Assembly (NCBI RefSeq): GCF_003815915.1
Contig: NZ_CP033929.1
Span: 2,790,001-2,854,000, forward strand
Length of the DNA stretch: 64,000 bases
Direction of reading: 5' to 3'
Source of the DNA: Chryseobacterium indoltheticum
GTDB lineage: Bacteria > Bacteroidota > Bacteroidia > Flavobacteriales > Weeksellaceae
The position numbers and the translations under genes are program-made. Each line of letters begins with the position of its first letter. Positions within the stretch are counted from its first letter, which is position 1. This document shows, in pieces, positions 60,630 through 64,000 of the stretch. The notes under the pieces are model-generated. The model saw nothing but the letters and a program-made list of their open reading frames with translations. It searched no databases and had not been told where the DNA came from.

Positions 60630-61898
60630 TTATCCGATATGAGTTCCCGGAGGAAGCATTGCACCTTTTTTCACCACAACAATTCCGTCCTGTACCGAAT
60701 GTGTTCCGTAATCACCATCCTGAAGATGTTTTCCTCCAATAATTCTTACATTGTCGCCGATGTAGCAGTTTTTATCTAAAATCGCTTTTTCGATATAGCA
60801 ATATTTTCCGATTCCCATGTTGGGTAAACCTTTTCGGTCGTTATCTACAATCTCTAAAGTATTTTGATAAAAATCGGCTCCCATAATATAAGAATTTACA
60901 ATCGTGCTTCCTTTATCAACTCTTGTACGGTTTCCAATCACAGAATTTTCTATTTTATCTGCCATAATGATACATCCGTCTCCGAATACCGCCTTACTTA
61001 CATAAGAGCCATTAACTTTCGAAGGTGGAAGCATTCTAGCACGCGTAAAAATAGGTGCTGAAGAAAACAGATTAAACTGCGGGAAATCGTGGCAAAGGTC
61101 TAAGTTGGCTTCGTAGAAAGATTCAATTGTTCCTATATCTGTCCAATATCCTTCGTATTGGTAACTAAGTGTTGTATATTTTCCGATAGAATTTGGGATA
61201 ATATCTTTTCCGAAATCGTCTCCCGCACCATCTTCAAACATTTTTTTAAGGATACTTTTAGAGAAAATATAAATTCCCATCGATGCTAAGAATTCTTTTC
61301 CTTTCACTTTGTTTTCATCTGAAACTTCAGATTGCAGACCGTCAAGCTCATCAAAGCCCGGCTTCTCAACAAATGAAGTAATATTCCCTTCATCATCAGA
61401 TTTTAAAATTCCGAAACCCGTTGCATCTTTTGCATTAACGGGAATGGTTGCAATTGTAACATCACCACCATTATCAATATGAAAATCGAGCATTTCATTA
61501 AAATCCATCTGATACAACTGATCTCCGGAAAGAATAAGAATATACTCATAATCGTACTTCTCAAGATGCTTCATCGATTGGCGAACCGCATCTGCAGTAC
61601 CCTGAAACCAACTGTCGCTGTCAACATTCTGCTCAGCCGCCAAAATATCTACAAAACCCTGACTAAAAATATCAAAGTGGTAAGAATTTTTGATGTGCGA
61701 ATTGAGGGAAGCCGAATTAAACTGGGTTAAAACCAATATCTTATTAAGCCCTGAATTAAGACAATTTGAAATCGGAATATCTACCAATCTGTATTTTCCG
61801 GCAATAGGAACAGCAGGTTTTGATCTTGTATACGTTAACGGAAAAAGCCTTGTTCCTCTACCTCCTCCCAACACAATGGAAATGACGTTGTGTTTCAT
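60630..61898 (-). CDS. glgC: Glucose-1-phosphate adenylyltransferase
   Basis: Makes ADP-glucose from glucose-1-phosphate and ATP, the committed step of glycogen synthesis. N-terminal nucleotidyltransferase motif GGGRGTRLFPLTYTRSKPAVP (about residues 11-31; the GGGRGTRL core at 11-18) and FVEKPG near 176-181; the C-terminal left-handed beta-helix carries repeated hexapeptides (NSVIGNRTRVDKGSTIVNSYIMG and later, about 315-420). The length of 422 aa is usual. It is the last gene of the glgB-glgA-glgC unit, 17 bases after glgA. Confidence 0.95.
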   Translation of the reverse strand: MKHNVISIVLGGGRGTRLFPLTYTRSKPAVPIAGKYRLVDIPISNCLNSGLNKILVLTQFNSASLNSHIKNSYHFDIFSQGFVDILAAEQNVDSDSWFQGTADAVRQSMKHLEKYDYEYILILSGDQLYQMDFNEMLDFHIDNGGDVTIATIPVNAKDATGFGILKSDDEGNITSFVEKPGFDELDGLQSEVSDENKVKGKEFLASMGIYIFSKSILKKMFEDGAGDDFGKDIIPNSIGKYTTLSYQYEGYWTDIGTIESFYEANLDLCHDFPQFNLFSSAPIFTRARMLPPSKVNGSYVSKAVFGDGCIIMADKIENSVIGNRTRVDKGSTIVNSYIMGADFYQNTLEIVDNDRKGLPNMGIGKYCYIEKAILDKNCYIGDNVRIIGGKHLQDGDYGTHSVQDGIVVVKKGAMLPPGTHIG

Positions 61899-61915
61899 AA
61901 ATATCTGCGTTTTGT

Positions 61916-63322
61916 TTAATTTTTATATAGTGTTAAATACTTTTCTGCTGATTTTTCCCATGCAAAGTCAAATTTCATATTAGACAAAATCAATTCATCC
62001 ATTTTCGCTTTGTCTTTATAAATATTCAAAGCACGGCTCATTGCGTGAATGATATCATCTACCCCTGGGTAAGTAAAATTCAAGCCGGAACCTCCGGTTG
62101 TAATATCTTTTACAGTATCTCTCAATCCGCCGGTGTAGCTTACGACAGGAACAGTTCCGTAACGCATCGCATACATCTGATTGAGACCACAAGGTTCAAC
62201 TCTAGAAGGCATCAACAAAAAATCTGCCGAAGCGTAAATTTTGTGAGAAAGATGTTCTTTATATCCTATATCTGTGGCAAAATTCGAGTATACAGAATTA
62301 AGCTCTCTCAACTGTTGTTCTATATAAGCATTACCTGAGCCAAGCACCATAATATTTAACCCTCCAAAACTTTGCTTTATGCTTCTCCAGATTAGATCCG
62401 GCAGCAAATCGGCACCTTTTTCTGTGGCAAATCTTCCGATAAATGCAAATAAAGGAAGATCAGGATTTAAGCCATATTCCTTACAAAGTTTAATTTTATT
62501 TTTTTTCTTCGTTTTTAAAACGTTTTTAGTGTTAAAATTAAAATCGATCATCGGATCGGTCTGAGGATTCCAGACATCGGTATCGATACCGTTGATAATC
62601 CCGTATGCTTTAGAGAACTCTTCTCTTACTAAACTTTCAAGACCTCTGAAGCTCACAAACAACTCTTCAAGGTAACCCTCCGAAACTGTCGTAAAAGCAC
62701 CGCAGCATTTAATCATACTAGCCAAAGGATTGATAAGACCATTCCAATCCAGAAGTCCCCATTTATAATGATCAAAAGCAGGCATATAGCTTACCATATC
62801 CCAACTCATCATTCCCTGATATTCGCCGTTGTGAATGGTTCCGACAGTTTTAACGCCTTTCAGAAATTCAAATTCGTAACAGTTTTCTATCATAAAAGGA
62901 ACCAAACCTGTGTGATAATCATGACAATGCAAAACATCAGGACGTATTTTCATGGCAGACAACCAATGCAGAACGCCATGTTGGAAAGCTAAAAACTGAA
63001 AATTTTCATCTGCATATCCGTAAGGATTTTCGCGGTCAAGTAATCCCGGTATTTTCACCATAAACAATTCAAATCCCAATACATCAGTAGTCTCTTTCAA
63101 CACCTGTACCTGAAGCATATTGGATCCCTGATGAATAAAACCGTCAAAAACTATTTCAAAATCATAATCATACACAAAATGCTTGTTGTACCAAGGCATT
63201 ACCACTTTTGCATTGACGTCTTTTATTTTATTCTGATATTTTGGTAAAGCACCGACCACATCTGCAAGTCCGCCAACTTTTGCTACGGGATAACATTCTG
63301 TACTGAGGTGAAATATTGTCAT
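61916..63322 (-). CDS. glgA: Glycogen synthase (GT5)
   Basis: Transfers glucose from ADP-glucose to the growing alpha-1,4 chain. The N-terminal KVGGLADVVGALP (residues 15-27) contains the lysine and glycines that bind ADP-glucose. The C-terminal half has FIGRFATEKGADLL near residue 295, LMPSRVEPCGLNQMYAMRYGTVPVV near 378 and the TGGSGLNF loop. The length of 468 aa matches bacterial GlgA. It overlaps the glgB stop by four bases (ATGA), so they are translationally coupled. Confidence 0.95.
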   Translation of the reverse strand: MTIFHLSTECYPVAKVGGLADVVGALPKYQNKIKDVNAKVVMPWYNKHFVYDYDFEIVFDGFIHQGSNMLQVQVLKETTDVLGFELFMVKIPGLLDRENPYGYADENFQFLAFQHGVLHWLSAMKIRPDVLHCHDYHTGLVPFMIENCYEFEFLKGVKTVGTIHNGEYQGMMSWDMVSYMPAFDHYKWGLLDWNGLINPLASMIKCCGAFTTVSEGYLEELFVSFRGLESLVREEFSKAYGIINGIDTDVWNPQTDPMIDFNFNTKNVLKTKKKNKIKLCKEYGLNPDLPLFAFIGRFATEKGADLLPDLIWRSIKQSFGGLNIMVLGSGNAYIEQQLRELNSVYSNFATDIGYKEHLSHKIYASADFLLMPSRVEPCGLNQMYAMRYGTVPVVSYTGGLRDTVKDITTGGSGLNFTYPGVDDIIHAMSRALNIYKDKAKMDELILSNMKFDFAWEKSAEKYLTLYKN

Positions 63323-64000
63323 TTTTTATGTTGTTTAATCCTATTTAATTTATAATTTTTATCTTTTCTCTGTCTTAAAACTATTCCTGAAAGTGGCGGA
63401 AGATTGAGACTGATTGATTTTGGACGATTCATCCATTCATCACGATCTTCTCTGAAAATATTGGCAACTACTCCGCTTCCACTATATTTTTCATCATCAG
63501 AATTAAGAACCACTTCCCATTGTGTGCCTGAATTTACGCCAACTTTATAATCTAAAACATTAGGCGTAAGATTTAAGATCACCATAAAAACATCATCTCT
63601 TTTCTTCCCTTTTCTTAAATAAATATAAACGGAATTATCCTGATCGTTGGCTTCAACCCATTCAAAACCATTTTGGTTAAACTGATTTTCAAAAAGTGCT
63701 GTTTCGCTTTTATAAAGATGATTCAAATCTTTCACTAAAGTTTGCAAACCTTTATGTACCGTATATTGCAATAAATGCCAATCTAAGCTTTTCTTAAAAT
63801 TCCATTCGTTGGTTTGCCCGAATTCATCTCCCATAAAAAGCAATTTTGCTCCGGGATGGGTAAACATATAAACATACAAGGCTCTGAGATTGGCAAATTT
63901 CTGCCATTCGTCACCTTTCATCTTGTAGATCAAACTGGCTTTTCCATGCACCACTTCATCATGTGAAAGCGGAATCATATAATTTTCATTATACATGTAC
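63319..64000 (-). CDS. glgB: 1,4-alpha-glucan branching enzyme, partial (3' part only)
   Basis: Only the last ~227 codons are in the window; the frame runs open through the right edge. The catalytic-domain end is visible as PLSHDEVVHGKASL (with the conserved aspartate of GlgB), LLFMGDEFGQTNEWN and the C-terminal all-beta domain ending in RQRKDKNYKLNRIK. It introduces alpha-1,6 branches into glycogen. First visible gene of the glgB-glgA-glgC operon. Confidence 0.93.
   Translation of the reverse strand, partial: YMYNENYMIPLSHDEVVHGKASLIYKMKGDEWQKFANLRALYVYMFTHPGAKLLFMGDEFGQTNEWNFKKSLDWHLLQYTVHKGLQTLVKDLNHLYKSETALFENQFNQNGFEWVEANDQDNSVYIYLRKGKKRDDVFMVILNLTPNVLDYKVGVNSGTQWEVVLNSDDEKYSGSGVVANIFREDRDEWMNRPKSISLNLPPLSGIVLRQRKDKNYKLNRIKQHKK

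Overview
The window is a low-GC (about one third G+C) chromosomal segment from a member of the Bacteroidota, most likely a Chryseobacterium-like flavobacterium (Weeksellaceae). Reasons: two secreted proteins carry type IX secretion (T9SS) sorting tails; promoters match the Bacteroidota form TTG-N(17-23)-TAnnTTTG; the ATP synthase cluster lacks atpD and atpC; mevalonate-pathway genes are present; and outer-membrane beta-barrels and OmpA-less porins with flavobacterial signal peptides abound. No rRNA, tRNA, CRISPR array or prophage was seen.

Layout. 0-7.9 kb (mostly minus strand): UbiA prenyltransferase and mevalonate kinase, an MFS transporter broken by a one-base shift, thiolase, a small membrane protein, and an ECF sigma / membrane anti-sigma-like / outer-membrane protein operon. 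8-18.9 kb: M43 lipoprotein protease, DUF151 nuclease plus nucleoside transporter, etfB-etfA, an SDR, a T9SS cargo protein, M20 dipeptidase, a small lipoprotein and a methyltransferase. 18.9-23.4 kb: GxxExxY protein, methylmalonyl-CoA mutase small subunit, FtsB-like protein, uridine kinase, ClpS and a CorC-type protein. 23.4-29.5 kb: ATP synthase operon (membrane protein, atpB, E, F, H, an unrelated secreted-protein gene, atpA, atpG). 30-43.2 kb: ffh; an array of five outer-membrane barrel genes, three of them tandem paralogues; phoH; SAM hydrolase-like gene; a lipoyl E2; a ClC antiporter; a second T9SS protein; and rpsF-rpsR-rplI. 43.3-44.6 kb: an IS110-family insertion sequence. 44.9-50.0 kb: an AraC regulator divergent from a TolC/HlyD/MFS tripartite efflux operon. 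50-64 kb: aldehyde dehydrogenase, thioredoxin-fold protein, lipid A acyltransferase, glycosyltransferase, exonuclease, ApaG, odhA-odhB, an SRPBCC protein, and the glycogen operon glgB(partial)-glgA-glgC.

Most of the window is ordinary core metabolism: energy (ATP synthase, ETF, 2-oxoglutarate dehydrogenase), translation and export (ribosomal proteins, Ffh), storage (glycogen) and envelope. The most interesting object is the IS110 element. The non-coding stretch before its transposase folds by eye into a 5' hairpin and two stem-bounded loops of 36-37 nt. Short segments of these loops match the element's two ends and its right flank in exactly the orientation expected of a bridge RNA (seekRNA) that guides recombination. 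The fit defines an AT core and the element boundaries. Joining the two ends would also create a perfect TTG-N20-TAAGTTTG promoter. A second recurring theme is a class of degenerate, hairpin-forming 'word' repeats in many intergenic regions.
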